Below, one piece after another: positions 32,089 to 40,818 of a DNA stretch of 64,000 nucleotides. Both the position numbers and the translations under genes were made by a program. Location: NCBI RefSeq assembly GCF_001468225.1, contig NZ_LNRU01000016.1:20799-84798 (forward strand). The letters run 5' to 3'. The first letter of the stretch is position 1. Every line of letters begins with the position of its first letter. The notes under the pieces are model-generated. The model saw only the letters and a program-made list of their open reading frames with translations, was not told the DNA's origin and did no database searches. Origin of the DNA: Sphingopyxis sp. H053 (GTDB lineage: Bacteria > Pseudomonadota > Alphaproteobacteria > Sphingomonadales > Sphingomonadaceae).

Positions 32089-33012
32089 ATGAGCTTCGAC
32101 CAGATTCGCCTCGACAAGCATGAAGGCATCGCGCTGCTGACGCTGCATCGCCCCGACCGGATGAACGCCTTTACCACCGAGATGATGCTGGAGATCGTCG
32201 CCGCGCTCGACGAGTGCGACGCCGACGACGGTGTGCGCGCGGTGATCTTCACCGGATCGGGCGACCGCGCCTATTGCGCCGGCGCCGACCTCGGTCAGGG
32301 CGCCGCGACCTTCGATTATGACAAGCGCACCGACAAGGCGGCGCTGCTGCCCGAGGGCATGGCGGCGAGCCCGGTCGCCGAGGACGGCACGATCGACTGG
32401 TCACACCCGCTGATCCGCGATTCGGGCGGGCGCGTCTCGATGCGCATCTTCGACTGCAAGAAACCGGTATTAGGCGCGATCAACGGCGCCGCGGTCGGCA
32501 TCGGCGCGACGATGACGCTGTCGATGGACGCGCGCCTCGCGAGCGAGACCGCGCGTTATGGCTTCGTCTTCGCGCGCCGCGGCATCGTGCCCGAGGCGGC
32601 GTCGAGCTGGTTCCTGCCGCGTCTGGTCGGCATCCAGAATGCGGTCGACTGGTGCTATTCGGGGCGGCTGATCGACGCCGCCGAGGCGCATGCGAAGGGG
32701 CTGGTGCAATCGGTCCACGCGCCCGGCGAACTGGTCGACGCGGCGATCGCCAAGGCGCGCGAGCTGACCGACCACAGCGCACCCGTGTCGGTCGCGCTTA
32801 CCCGCCACATGCTGTGGCGGATGCTCGGCGCGCCGCATCCGATGAGCGCGCACCGCTGGGACAGCCGCGCGATCTTCGCGCGCGGGCGCAGCGCCGACGC
32901 CGCCGAGGGCGTGTCGAGCTTCCTCGAAAAGCGTCCCGCGAACTTCACCGTGAGCGTCGCGAACGACTATCCCTGGTTTGCGGAGTTCGAGGATACGCCG
33001 CCTTACGGCTGA
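32089..33012 (+). CDS. Enoyl-CoA hydratase/isomerase (crotonase) family protein
   Basis: 307 residues. Crotonase fold with the oxyanion-hole blocks GSGDRAYCAGADLG and KKPVLGAINGAAVGIGATMTLSMDARLAS, and a catalytic-side block GFVFARRGIVPEAASSWFLPRLVG. Acts on a CoA thioester in fatty acid or amino acid breakdown; exact substrate unknown. ATG 32089 has AAGGAG eight bases upstream; a longer frame from 32035 would include the promoter region. A LiuR-like operator sits in front. Its last ten bases overlap the convergent small membrane protein gene. Confidence 0.9.
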   Translation: MSFDQIRLDKHEGIALLTLHRPDRMNAFTTEMMLEIVAALDECDADDGVRAVIFTGSGDRAYCAGADLGQGAATFDYDKRTDKAALLPEGMAASPVAEDGTIDWSHPLIRDSGGRVSMRIFDCKKPVLGAINGAAVGIGATMTLSMDARLASETARYGFVFARRGIVPEAASSWFLPRLVGIQNAVDWCYSGRLIDAAEAHAKGLVQSVHAPGELVDAAIAKARELTDHSAPVSVALTRHMLWRMLGAPHPMSAHRWDSRAIFARGRSADAAEGVSSFLEKRPANFTVSVANDYPWFAEFEDTPPYG

Positions 33013-33212
33013 ACGCGCTTCCGGAAATAGGGCCGGAAAAACATATAGAGGCCCGAGAATATCAGCAGGAAGAGCGGCGGCAGCGGCAGATAATAGACCC
33101 ACTGGGCGGGCTCCTGCCCCACTCCCAGCGTCACGAAAATCGCGAGCACGATCGCCGAAAAGAGGATCGACACCCAGCGGTGAAATTGCCGGATCCACAG
33201 GTTCCAGTTCAT
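33003..33212 (-). CDS. Small two-helix membrane protein
   Basis: 69 residues: WVSILFSAIVLAIFVTLGV and YLPLPPLFLLIFSGLYMFF are two membrane segments, and the C-terminus is basic (RPYFRKRVQP). GGGAGAATCTT gives a good ribosome-binding site. Twenty-one bases downstream of the AHSA1 gene, so likely third in the ArsR-AHSA1 operon. Function unknown. Confidence 0.7.
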   Translation of the reverse strand: MNWNLWIRQFHRWVSILFSAIVLAIFVTLGVGQEPAQWVYYLPLPPLFLLIFSGLYMFFRPYFRKRVQP

Positions 33213-33233
33213 AAGATTCTCCCTGTTTGATTG

Positions 33234-33656
33234 TCAGTCGAGCTTGGCCACGACCTTTTCCAGATTTTCGAGATGGATGCGCCAGCCGCCCTTGGCGCCG
33301 CCGAAGGCCTGCTTCTGGTCGGGGCGGAAACCGACCTGCTCCATGCGCAGCAGCGTTCCGGCCGCGGTCGGTTCGAGCGTGAAGGTGACGACGCTGTCCA
33401 GCGCGTAGGCCGGATCATCGTGCGTGGTATTCCAAACGTAGGACAGCGTCCGCCCCGGTTCGACATCGAGGATTTCACAATCGACATGGCCCCAGTCGCC
33501 GCGCAGCTGGAAGCGGTGGCCAAGGTCGAGGCCGAAATCATTCTTCATCAGCCATTCCTCGATCAGATGCTGTTGCGTCAGCGCGCGCCACAGCTTTTCG
33601 GGCGGGTGCGGGATTTCGCGTTCAACGGTTACGGTGCGCACGTCGGTATCGGTCAT
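33234..33656 (-). CDS. SRPBCC/AHSA1-family protein
   Basis: 140-residue START-like (SRPBCC) domain protein of the AHSA1 group: EREIPHPPEKLWRALTQQHLIEEWLM at the N-terminus and TLLRMEQVGF plus GGWRIHLENLEKVV at the C-terminus. Binds a hydrophobic ligand in a helix-grip cavity. Its start overlaps the stop of the ArsR gene by four bases (ATGA), the very common ArsR-AHSA1 pair. Confidence 0.9.
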   Translation of the reverse strand: MTDTDVRTVTVEREIPHPPEKLWRALTQQHLIEEWLMKNDFGLDLGHRFQLRGDWGHVDCEILDVEPGRTLSYVWNTTHDDPAYALDSVVTFTLEPTAAGTLLRMEQVGFRPDQKQAFGGAKGGWRIHLENLEKVVAKLD

Positions 33657-33979
33657 TGATCCATCCTTTTGAGCAAATTTTCGAGATCATCGAACCGCGC
33701 TTCCCAGAAGCGGTTCATGCGCCCGGTCCAGTCGACCAGCGGCGCGAGCGCGCGCTGCTGCGCGCTGTAATGCGTTTGCCGCCCCTCGTGCCGGTCGAGC
33801 ACCAGCCCCGCCTGTTTGAGGATGCCGAGATGCTTCGACACCGCGGGCTGAGAAATCCCCGCGCCCGCGGTCAGCGCGCCGACCGTCTGCTCGCCGTCGA
33901 GGCAGAGCCGTTCGAACAGCGCGCGCCGGCTGGGATCGGCGAGCGCCTTGAAGAGAAGATCGGGCGAGGGTTGCGTCAT
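33653..33979 (-). CDS. ArsR-family transcriptional regulator
   Basis: 108-residue winged-helix repressor: LFKALADPSRRALFERLCLDGEQTVGALTAGAGISQPAVSKHLGILKQAGLV is the ArsR helix-turn-helix. No metal-binding Cys cluster is seen, so the signal is probably not arsenite. Leads a three-gene unit with AHSA1 and the small membrane protein. No clear Shine-Dalgarno precedes the ATG. A perfect palindrome 31 bases upstream is a probable autoregulatory site. Confidence 0.93.
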   Translation of the reverse strand: MTQPSPDLLFKALADPSRRALFERLCLDGEQTVGALTAGAGISQPAVSKHLGILKQAGLVLDRHEGRQTHYSAQQRALAPLVDWTGRMNRFWEARFDDLENLLKRMDQ

Positions 33980-34009
33980 AATTCATAACTCACTGGCTAT
34001 GCATTTTCT

Positions 34010-34027
34010 CATAACCATGTAGTTATG
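34010..34027. promoter_or_regulatory. Palindromic operator upstream of arsR-type gene
   Basis: CATAAC-N6-GTTATG (34010-34015 and 34022-34027), a perfect 6-base inverted repeat in an AT-rich window. Further half-sites (CATAATTCATAAC) lie between it and the start codon. Typical placement for ArsR autorepression. Confidence 0.5.
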
Positions 34028-34213
34028 AATGTCAAGCGCCGCCCTTGCGGCGGCCCTGCCGCCCATCGGACGCTGGAGCCCGGCTCCGCTTTCGCATTGC
34101 ATGTGGCAGTGAACCGGGCCGGCCTCCCTTCCGTCCATCCTTCGCGCCGCATCGTCTGCGCCGGGGTACTGGCGGGTCTGACCGTCCCGTCCATTGCAAT
34201 TGCGAGGCCCGCC

Positions 34214-34582
34214 ATGTCCAATCGCGCGATCAATCCCACCGGCGTTTCCTATGCGCAGGCGCATCTTGTCGAAGCGCCAACGCGATGGCTGTTCGTCAGC
34301 GGCCAGATTCCGGTCGACGAGACGGATAAGGTGCCGGCGGGATTCGAGGACCAGTGCCGGCTCGTCTGGCGCAATATCGAAAAACAGCTTCTAGCTGGCG
34401 GGATGACCTTTCAGGATCTGGTCAAGGTCACCGTTTTCCTGTCGGACCACCGGTATCGCGCGGCGAATTACGAAGTCCGGCACGAAGTGCTGGGCGGCCA
34501 CTCGCCTGCGCTGACGATCATCATCGCTGGCATTTACGATGAGGCGTGGCTGCTTGAAATCGAGGCGATCGCGGCCGCCTAG
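34214..34582 (+). CDS. RidA family protein (enamine/imine deaminase)
   Basis: 122 residues. RidA-family fold that hydrolyses reactive enamine/imine intermediates. Visible: NPTGVSYAQAHLV, WLFVSGQIPVD, GFEDQCRLVWRNIEKQLLAGGMTFQDLVKVTVFL. The catalytic arginine of true RidA (usually in a C-terminal RxxV block) is not obvious; the end reads SPALTIIIAGIYDEAWLLEIEAIA, so it is probably an Rid paralogue of other function. The ATG at 34214 gives the family length; the frame is open 63 codons further upstream. Confidence 0.82.
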   Translation: MSNRAINPTGVSYAQAHLVEAPTRWLFVSGQIPVDETDKVPAGFEDQCRLVWRNIEKQLLAGGMTFQDLVKVTVFLSDHRYRAANYEVRHEVLGGHSPALTIIIAGIYDEAWLLEIEAIAAA

Positions 34583-34590
34583 CGGTCCCG

Positions 34591-35007
34591 TTAGCGATCC
34601 TTGTCGCGCTTCAGGATGAGCGCGGTCGTTGTGTCTTCGACCCCCGCAATCAGCGCGATCCGGTCGCGCGCGGCGTTGAGCTGCGCCGCGTCGGCCGCCT
34701 CGATCTCGACGAGCAGGTCGATCTCGCCGCTCAGCGAATAGCAGCGCGCGACCTCCACCATGCCGGTCACCGCCGCGACAATGTCGGGCGAAGGCGTGCG
34801 CGCCAGCCGCAGCTGCAGGATCGCCGCAATCCCGCCCTCGTCGACAATGCGCGCGTGATAGCCGCCGATCGTTCCCGCGGCTTCCAGCTTCGACAATCGT
34901 TCGCGCACCGAGCTGCGCGCGAGGCCGACGGTCGCGGCGAGCGTCTTCAATGGCAGGCGGGCGTTGCCGCGCAGCATCGCCACGATTTGCCGGTCGATCG
35001 CGTCCAT
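34591..35007 (-). CDS. Lrp/AsnC-family transcriptional regulator
   Basis: 138 residues: an N-terminal AsnC helix-turn-helix (MDAIDRQIVAMLRGNARLPLKTLAATVGLARSSVRERLSKLEAAGTIGGYHA) and a C-terminal RAM ligand-binding domain (CYSLSGEIDLLVEIEA). Convergent with the RidA gene. Likely amino-acid responsive; target unknown. Its upstream gap of 116 bases is shared with the divergent lipoprotein gene. Confidence 0.92.
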   Translation of the reverse strand: MDAIDRQIVAMLRGNARLPLKTLAATVGLARSSVRERLSKLEAAGTIGGYHARIVDEGGIAAILQLRLARTPSPDIVAAVTGMVEVARCYSLSGEIDLLVEIEAADAAQLNAARDRIALIAGVEDTTTALILKRDKDR

Positions 35008-35123
35008 ATCCTCTCCCCCGCCGCCCTTGTGGCGCCGCCACCGCCGATCGGACGCTGGCCAAGCGCTTGCCGCCCGGCAAAATTCACCGCGCTTCTGCTA
35101 GCGTCTTGCCGGAGAGAAAGTCC

Positions 35124-36026
35124 ATGATGTTTGCCCACCGCGTTCCCGTATGGCTCTCCCTCGCCGCGCTGGCGGGATGCACCGCGGCGGCGGATCTCCC
35201 GATGCCGGGCGCCGCGAAGCTGTGGACCCCGGCCGCCATCTCGGGATCCGGTTATGAATCCTCGCCGACTTTCACGCCCGACGGGCGGACGATGGTCTAC
35301 CTCGCGGCCGACAAGGATTTTCGGAACTACCGGCTGATGCAATCGCGCTGCGAAAACGGCGCATGGGGCAAACCCGCGCCGCCGCGCTTTGCGATGCCGC
35401 TGCCGGTGATCGAGGCCGATCCTTTCGTCACTCCCGACGGCAAGCGGCTCTATTATATCTCGTCGCGCCATGCGCCCGCGAAGGAGGATTTCGACATCTG
35501 GTATGTCGAGCGCACCGCGGATGGCGGCTGGGGCGAGCCGCAGCGCCTGCCCGAACCGGTCAACTCGTCCGCCGCCGAGCTGCTGCCGCGCACCGATTCC
35601 GACGGCCGCCTCTACTTCGGGTCGAGCCGCAAGGGCAGCGCTGGCGGCGGCGACATCTATGTCGCGACCGAAGTCCGGCCGGGCGAGTGGACGGTCGCCA
35701 ACCTTGGTCCGCCGGTCAGCGCCGGAGCCTATGAGTATGAGGCGGAGATTTCGCGCGACGGAAAGACGATGATCGTCGTGTCCGATCGCGGCGATCGGTC
35801 GCATCTCTACCGCTATCGCCGCGAGGGCGAACGCTGGGTCGAGGCCGGGCGCATTCCCGCCGATCCCGCCCAGTTCCAGGTGGGCCCGCTGCTGTCGCCG
35901 AAGGGCGACCGGCTGCTCTTCGCGCAGCGGCACGGCGATCGGTCGGGCGAGATGTTCCTGATCGATCTCGTCCCAGAGCCCGACCGGTCGTGGCCGCCGA
36001 CGTGCGGCGATCAGGCGGCGTCGTAG
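35124..36026 (+). CDS. PD40/TolB-like beta-propeller lipoprotein
   Basis: 300 residues. The N-terminus is a lipoprotein signal (WLSLAALAGC, lipobox LAGC), so the protein is anchored in the periplasm. The body has repeated PD40/WD40-like units: ESSPTFTPDGRTMVYLA, EADPFVTPDGKRLYYIS, TDSDGRLYFGSSRKG, YEAEISRDGKTMIVVSD and VGPLLSPKGDRLLFAQ. GGAGAGAAAGTCC precedes tandem ATGs at 35124 and 35127. Probably a binding or scaffold protein; no catalytic motif. The 3' end overlaps the convergent phoD by 16 bases. Confidence 0.83.
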   Translation: MMFAHRVPVWLSLAALAGCTAAADLPMPGAAKLWTPAAISGSGYESSPTFTPDGRTMVYLAADKDFRNYRLMQSRCENGAWGKPAPPRFAMPLPVIEADPFVTPDGKRLYYISSRHAPAKEDFDIWYVERTADGGWGEPQRLPEPVNSSAAELLPRTDSDGRLYFGSSRKGSAGGGDIYVATEVRPGEWTVANLGPPVSAGAYEYEAEISRDGKTMIVVSDRGDRSHLYRYRREGERWVEAGRIPADPAQFQVGPLLSPKGDRLLFAQRHGDRSGEMFLIDLVPEPDRSWPPTCGDQAAS

Positions 36027-37642
36027 ACGCGCCGCCCGCGCGTTGCGGTCATGCTGTGCGTATTCTTCAGCGCGAGCGAGCGTGCCCGGATCGTTTCGAC
36101 GCTGTGCCAGTTCGCGGTCACCCGCTCGGGGGAGAATTGCACGGTCACATAGCCGCGATCCGCGGTATTCGCCCATTTGAGCTGCGGCGACGAGCGGCGC
36201 AGCGCCGTCACGCGCGCCTCGTCGGTCACGCCCTTGATATAGCTTTCATACCCCGGCGATGTGACGCTCTGTCCGGCAATCTCGATCCCCGCCGGTCGGC
36301 CATCCTCGGCAAGGTCGAAGGCCCAGGCGTTGTGCGTGTCGCCGGTCAGCGTGACGAGGTCGGCGTCGGCGCGCTGCGCCGCGGCGAGCAGGCGCGAACG
36401 CGCGGCGGGATAGCCGTCCCACGCGTCGAGGTTGAGCGGCAGCCCCGCCTTGGCCGCCAGCTGGCCCGCCTCGACCCGGCGGCGAATATAGTCGGGCTGC
36501 TCGCCGGCGAACCAGTCGCGCGTTTCGGGCGGCGTGAAGAGCGTGCCCATCACGACCTGCTGCGCGCAAACCTGCCAGCGCGTTCCCGCCCTGGTCGAGG
36601 CGGCAAGCCCGTCGAACAGCCATTTTTCCTGCGCCGCGCCGAGCATCTGGCGCGCGGCGTCGCGGTAGCCGGTTTCGGCGAACTGCTTGAGCTTTGCCGC
36701 GGCATCGCCGCCGCCCGCGATAATCTCGTCGACCTCGAACTGCCGGTCGCGCGCCGTCACGCGCGTTTCGGGAAGGAAGATCGTCGCGAGGTCGCCGACC
36801 TGATATTGGCGCCAGCGTGCGTCGGCGACGGGCATCCATTCGCGATAGGCGCGTTCGGCGGCGGCCATGCGCGCCGCCCAGTCGCCTTCGCCTTCATTAT
36901 GGTTCTCGGCGGCGCCCTTCCACACGTCGTTCGCGAATTCATGGTCGTCCCACTGGGCGATCATCGGGAACAGCTGGTGCAGCTTCTGCAGGTCGGGGTC
37001 GGCACGATAAGCCGCATAGCGAAGGCGATAATCGGCAAGAGCGACGATCTCCTGCGCCGGCTGGCTCTCGCGCCCGGGCAGCGCCTGCTTCGCCGAAGGA
37101 TAGTCGCCGGCCTTATATTCGTAGAGATAGTCGCCGACATGCGCGACGAGGTCGATGTCGCCGCGCGCCGCGGCATGGCCATAGGCATTGAACCAGCCGA
37201 ACGGCATGTTCGAGCAGGAAAAGAGTGCGAGATTGAACGCCTTCGTCGACCCCTGCGGCAAGGTGCGCGTGCGGCCGGTCACCGACCTGGTGCCATCGGG
37301 GGCGATGAAGCGATAATGATACCAGCGGCCGGGCGCGAGCCCGTCGACGACCAGCTTTGCGGTATGATCGCGCTCGCCTGCCGCGACGACGCTGCCGCCC
37401 GCAACAACCTTGGAGAAATCCTCGCTTTCCGACAATTCGGCGGTCAGCGCCGTGTCGTTCGCGGCGGCATAGCGCGTCCAGAGCAGCACCGAATTCGGCC
37501 CCGGCTCGCCGCTCGCGACGCCATGGGTAAAGCCCTGCGCCATCATCGCGCGCGCGGCGCCCGGCAGCGACAGCGCCGCCAGCCCGACGGTGCCCAGCTT
37601 GATCAGATGACGCCGGTCGATCTCGCCCCAATGGTGATGCAT
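36011..37642 (-). CDS. phoD: Alkaline phosphatase D family protein, Tat-exported
   Basis: 543-residue periplasmic phosphodiesterase/phosphatase. The N-terminus has a twin-arginine signal (DRRHLIKLGTVGLAALSLPGAARA). An N-terminal fibronectin-like domain (GEPGPNSVLLWTRYA) precedes the metallophosphatase core with FSCSNMPFGWFNAYG, AHVGDYLYEY, MIAQWDDHEFANDVW and TLTGDTHNAWAFDL, the PhoD metal ligands. Releases phosphate from phosphodiesters such as teichoic acids or phospholipids. A longer frame continues to 38005, but the Tat signal fixes the start at 37642. No Pho box was identified upstream. Confidence 0.92.
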   Translation of the reverse strand: MHHHWGEIDRRHLIKLGTVGLAALSLPGAARAMMAQGFTHGVASGEPGPNSVLLWTRYAAANDTALTAELSESEDFSKVVAGGSVVAAGERDHTAKLVVDGLAPGRWYHYRFIAPDGTRSVTGRTRTLPQGSTKAFNLALFSCSNMPFGWFNAYGHAAARGDIDLVAHVGDYLYEYKAGDYPSAKQALPGRESQPAQEIVALADYRLRYAAYRADPDLQKLHQLFPMIAQWDDHEFANDVWKGAAENHNEGEGDWAARMAAAERAYREWMPVADARWRQYQVGDLATIFLPETRVTARDRQFEVDEIIAGGGDAAAKLKQFAETGYRDAARQMLGAAQEKWLFDGLAASTRAGTRWQVCAQQVVMGTLFTPPETRDWFAGEQPDYIRRRVEAGQLAAKAGLPLNLDAWDGYPAARSRLLAAAQRADADLVTLTGDTHNAWAFDLAEDGRPAGIEIAGQSVTSPGYESYIKGVTDEARVTALRRSSPQLKWANTADRGYVTVQFSPERVTANWHSVETIRARSLALKNTHSMTATRGRRVYDAA

Positions 37643-37698
37643 CGCGAATCTCCTCCTCTTTGGCCGGGTCTTTGCCCCGCCTTTGTGACGATTCGGTG

Positions 37699-38823
37699 CT
37701 AGCCCATCACCCCGAGCGCGAGCAGGAGCAGCATGAAGGTGATGACCGAAAAGAGGCTGAAAAAGAGCAGCAGGCTCGTGCGCACGAGCGCCCCGAAGCG
37801 CGACGAGCGATAGGCGCCACGAAGCTGGCGGTACATATGGAAGGGCACATAGAGCATCGCGAACGCGGTCGCGACGTCGCCGAATATTGTCAGATTGAAC
37901 AAGCGCACGACGACGAACAGGAGCAACATGAAGCTGATCGAGTAAGTCACGAAGACGAAATGGTCGTAGGTGTGAAAGCGGCGACTGAACGGAAAGAGCA
38001 GCCACATGAAGGGCAGCGACAGCGGGATCAGCGCCCAGGCGAATTTATACGCGTTCGCCTGTAATTTGTATAATATGAGCGCGGGGTTCGCGTTCGCCTT
38101 TTCAAGGCCCTCGTCGATGAACGGCACCCCGGTATTGAAATTGGTGCGTGAAACGAATTCGACGCTGGTCATCATCTGCTGCGCCGGATCGTCGAGCACC
38201 GGCGGCCCGTTGGCACGCTCTTCCTTGCTCATGCTGCGCGCGACGCCGAGATAGTTGGCGCTTTTCTGGAGCGTTTCGCGCTCTTCGACGAGCAGGCGGC
38301 GTTCGGCCGCCTTCAAGTCCTTGACCGCGAGGCTTGCGTCGACGCGCTTGACCTCCTCCTCGAAACTTTCCTTGAGCGCGTTCGAGCGCGTCTGCTCGGC
38401 CGCTGCCTTCGCGATCCCCTCGCCGACCCCGCCACCGCTGCCGACGATGGCGAGCACGGCATAGGTCAGGAAGACCGCGAACAGGAACAGCGCAAGCGGC
38501 GAGATGAAACGCGCGCGCTCGCCGTGGATATAGCGCCGCGTCAGGTCGCCCGGCCGCCAGCTGAGCAGCGGCAGCGTGTTCCAGACCTTACCTTCAAAAT
38601 GGAAGATCGCGTGGACCAGATCGTGCCCGATTGCGCCGAAGCTGCGATGCACGTCGGCGCGCTGCCCGCAATAATGGCAATGCGAGCCCGCGAGGCTGGT
38701 GCCGCAGTTGAGGCAGCGCGCGCCGGCATGGGGTGCGCCCGTGCCCCCATGCCGCGGCTCGACCGCCTGCCCTGCCAACCCGGCGGTAACCGCCGCCCCG
38801 ATGCCTTCGATGTCCCCGCTCAT
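37699..38823 (-). CDS. DUF3667 membrane protein with zinc ribbon
   Basis: 374 residues. Near the N-terminus a zinc ribbon CLNCGTSLAGSHCHYCGQ (two C-x-x-C knuckles), then the DUF3667 block FEGKVWNTLPLLSWRPGDLTRRYIHGERARFISPLALFLF. A charged coiled-coil-like region (residues about 125-200) separates this from three or four C-terminal membrane helices. Function unknown. Start ATG 38823 (MSGDIEGIG); lies upstream of phoD on the same strand. Confidence 0.8.
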   Translation of the reverse strand: MSGDIEGIGAAVTAGLAGQAVEPRHGGTGAPHAGARCLNCGTSLAGSHCHYCGQRADVHRSFGAIGHDLVHAIFHFEGKVWNTLPLLSWRPGDLTRRYIHGERARFISPLALFLFAVFLTYAVLAIVGSGGGVGEGIAKAAAEQTRSNALKESFEEEVKRVDASLAVKDLKAAERRLLVEERETLQKSANYLGVARSMSKEERANGPPVLDDPAQQMMTSVEFVSRTNFNTGVPFIDEGLEKANANPALILYKLQANAYKFAWALIPLSLPFMWLLFPFSRRFHTYDHFVFVTYSISFMLLLFVVVRLFNLTIFGDVATAFAMLYVPFHMYRQLRGAYRSSRFGALVRTSLLLFFSLFSVITFMLLLLALGVMG

Positions 38824-38902
38824 GGCGCCCTGCCTAAAGGCGCGCGCGGCAGCGCGCAACGGGACTTTCGGGGGTCAGGTAAAACGTGATAGTGGCAGCG
38901 CC

Positions 38903-40189
38903 ATGAACGCCGAAGCCCTCTCCGCCCCGCCGATGCCCGGCGATGCCGCCGCCCTGATCGCCGACATGGGCGCGCGCGCGCGCGCCGCGTCGAAAGCGCT
39001 CGCGCTGGCGCCAACGGCGGATAAGGCGGCTGGACTGGTTGCGGCGGCGGCGCAGATTCGCGCGCGGGCGGCGGATATTCTTGCGGCCAATGCCGAGGAC
39101 ATGGCGGCAGGACAGAAGAATGGCCTGTCGGGCGCGATGCTCGACCGGTTGCGGCTCGACAAGGGCCGGCTCGCCGCTATCGCCGATGCGATCGACGATG
39201 TCGCGGCACTGCCCGACCCGTCGGGCGCCGAGATCGACCGCGTGACGCGACCCAACGGCCTCGTGCTGAGCCGCGTGCGCGTGCCGCTCGGCGTCGTCGG
39301 TATCATCTATGAAAGCCGGCCCAATGTAACCGCCGATGCCGCCGCGCTCGGGCTGATGTCGGGCAATGCCGTGATCCTGCGCGGCGGCAGCGAGGCGGTG
39401 CATTCAAACCGCGCGCTTCACGCGGCCTTCGCGGCGGGGCTGGTCGAGGCGGGCCTGCCCGCCGACGCGGTGCAGCTGGTGCCGACGCAGGACCGCGCCG
39501 CCGTCGGCGCGATGCTGCGCGCGCAGGGGCTGATTGACATCATCATTCCGCGCGGCGGCAAGGGGCTGGTCGCGCGCGTGCAGGACGAGGCGCGCGTGCC
39601 CGTGCTCGCGCATCTCGACGGGATCAACCATCTCTATATCGACGGCGCCGCCGATCCCGCAAAAGCCGTCGAACTCGCGGTTAACGCCAAGATGCGCCGC
39701 ACGGGCGTGTGCGGCGCGACCGAAACCATCCTGATCGACCGCGCCTATCCCGCACCGCTCGCCATCGTCGACGCGCTGGTCAAGGCGGGCTGCGAAGTGC
39801 GCGGCGACAAGGGCGTCGTGGCGCTGAGCCCGCATGTCGACGCGGCATCGGCGGGCGACTGGGACACCGAATATCTCGACGCGATCGTGTCGATCGCGAT
39901 GGTCGACGGCCTTTCCGGCGCGCTCGCGCATATCGACGCGCATTCGAGCCGCCACACCGACGCAATCGTCACCGAGGATGCGGCGGCCGCCGAGCGCTTC
40001 CTGACGGGGGTCGACAGCGCGATCGTGATGCACAATGCCTCGACGCAGTTCGCCGACGGCGGCGAATTCGGCCTCGGCGCCGAAATCGGCATCGCCACGG
40101 GCCGCCTCCACGCCCGCGGTCCCGTCGCGCTGGAGGGGCTCACGACATATAAATGGCTGGTGCGTGGCACGGGACAGGTCCGGCCTTGA
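38903..40189 (+). CDS. proA: Glutamate-5-semialdehyde dehydrogenase (gamma-glutamyl phosphate reductase)
   Basis: Reduces gamma-glutamyl phosphate with NADPH in proline synthesis. 428 residues; signatures VPLGVVGIIYESRPNVTADAAAL, LRGGSEAVHSN, IIPRGGKGL, and the catalytic cysteine in MRRTGVCGATETIL; EFGLGAEIGIATGRLHARGP near the end. The frame is open upstream to 38699 but the ATG at 38903 directly precedes the conserved region. Heads a long plus-strand operon that continues through rlmH and the EnvC-like gene. proB is not adjacent. Confidence 0.96.
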   Translation: MNAEALSAPPMPGDAAALIADMGARARAASKALALAPTADKAAGLVAAAAQIRARAADILAANAEDMAAGQKNGLSGAMLDRLRLDKGRLAAIADAIDDVAALPDPSGAEIDRVTRPNGLVLSRVRVPLGVVGIIYESRPNVTADAAALGLMSGNAVILRGGSEAVHSNRALHAAFAAGLVEAGLPADAVQLVPTQDRAAVGAMLRAQGLIDIIIPRGGKGLVARVQDEARVPVLAHLDGINHLYIDGAADPAKAVELAVNAKMRRTGVCGATETILIDRAYPAPLAIVDALVKAGCEVRGDKGVVALSPHVDAASAGDWDTEYLDAIVSIAMVDGLSGALAHIDAHSSRHTDAIVTEDAAAAERFLTGVDSAIVMHNASTQFADGGEFGLGAEIGIATGRLHARGPVALEGLTTYKWLVRGTGQVRP

Positions 40190-40818
40190 TAAAGCCGACC
40201 CCGCGCCTTTTAGTCGTACTGTTCGTGATCATCGCTTTTGACGCGACGCCTTTTATCTGGCTCATCGCGCGCGACATGGCGAGCGTGTCATTCGTCAGTG
40301 ACAAGCAGGTGATTGAACAGCGCAAAAAGGCAATTTTTGCTGGCCTTGTGGATGAAGTTCAGCGACGTCAGGACATTGACCATGTGCCTGGCTTCGTCTT
40401 GACATCCATCATTCTTAGCTACCCTTCGTGCGAGACATTGGTTGGCGGCACGATCCGGATCGACCACAAGACCAGTAGGACCAGACCGGAGCCAATACTT
40501 CGAAGTAGAGCCGAAATAGCTGGATTTTTTCGTGCTATTGCGCCCAATCGACTGGCCATGCGCGGCTATCAAATCAATCAGGCTTCACAAGCTTTCGGAA
40601 GTCTTGAAGCCTCCGTCATTCGCGCTTGCATCGCTGCGACGCCCTTCCAAGCGACGTGCATGGAAAATTATCAGAAAGCCGTTGCAGACAAAGGCTCTCG
40701 TTTCGAAGAGCGCCTTGTTGAACTGGGTTTTCTAAAGATTGTAGCCGGTGCCTCATCTGATTGGCCCGGCTATTGTTACGCTCTACCGGACATCGAAATC
40801 TCAAGCGAACGCCCATGA
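40186..40818 (+). CDS. Unknown protein with N-terminal membrane anchor, low-GC insert in operon
   Basis: 210 residues from a TTG that overlaps the proA stop (TTGA); an ATG at 40153 inside proA is the alternative. With the TTG start the protein opens with a signal anchor (LLVVLFVIIAFDATPFIWLIA) followed by a soluble domain of about 180 residues with four scattered Cys and no recognised motif. Base content is about 48-50% GC in sampled blocks against far higher values on both sides, with codons such as AGG, ATA and TTA that neighbours avoid. The stop overlaps the nadD start (ATGA). I do not recognise the family; recent acquisition is likely. Confidence 0.7.
   Translation: MIKPTPRLLVVLFVIIAFDATPFIWLIARDMASVSFVSDKQVIEQRKKAIFAGLVDEVQRRQDIDHVPGFVLTSIILSYPSCETLVGGTIRIDHKTSRTRPEPILRSRAEIAGFFRAIAPNRLAMRGYQINQASQAFGSLEASVIRACIAATPFQATCMENYQKAVADKGSRFEERLVELGFLKIVAGASSDWPGYCYALPDIEISSERP

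Noticed and set aside
34060..35060. Short direct repeat ATCGGACGCTGG at about 34067 and 35047 flanking ridA and lrp
   Set aside because: Twelve bases in GC-rich DNA with no further similarity; chance is likely.
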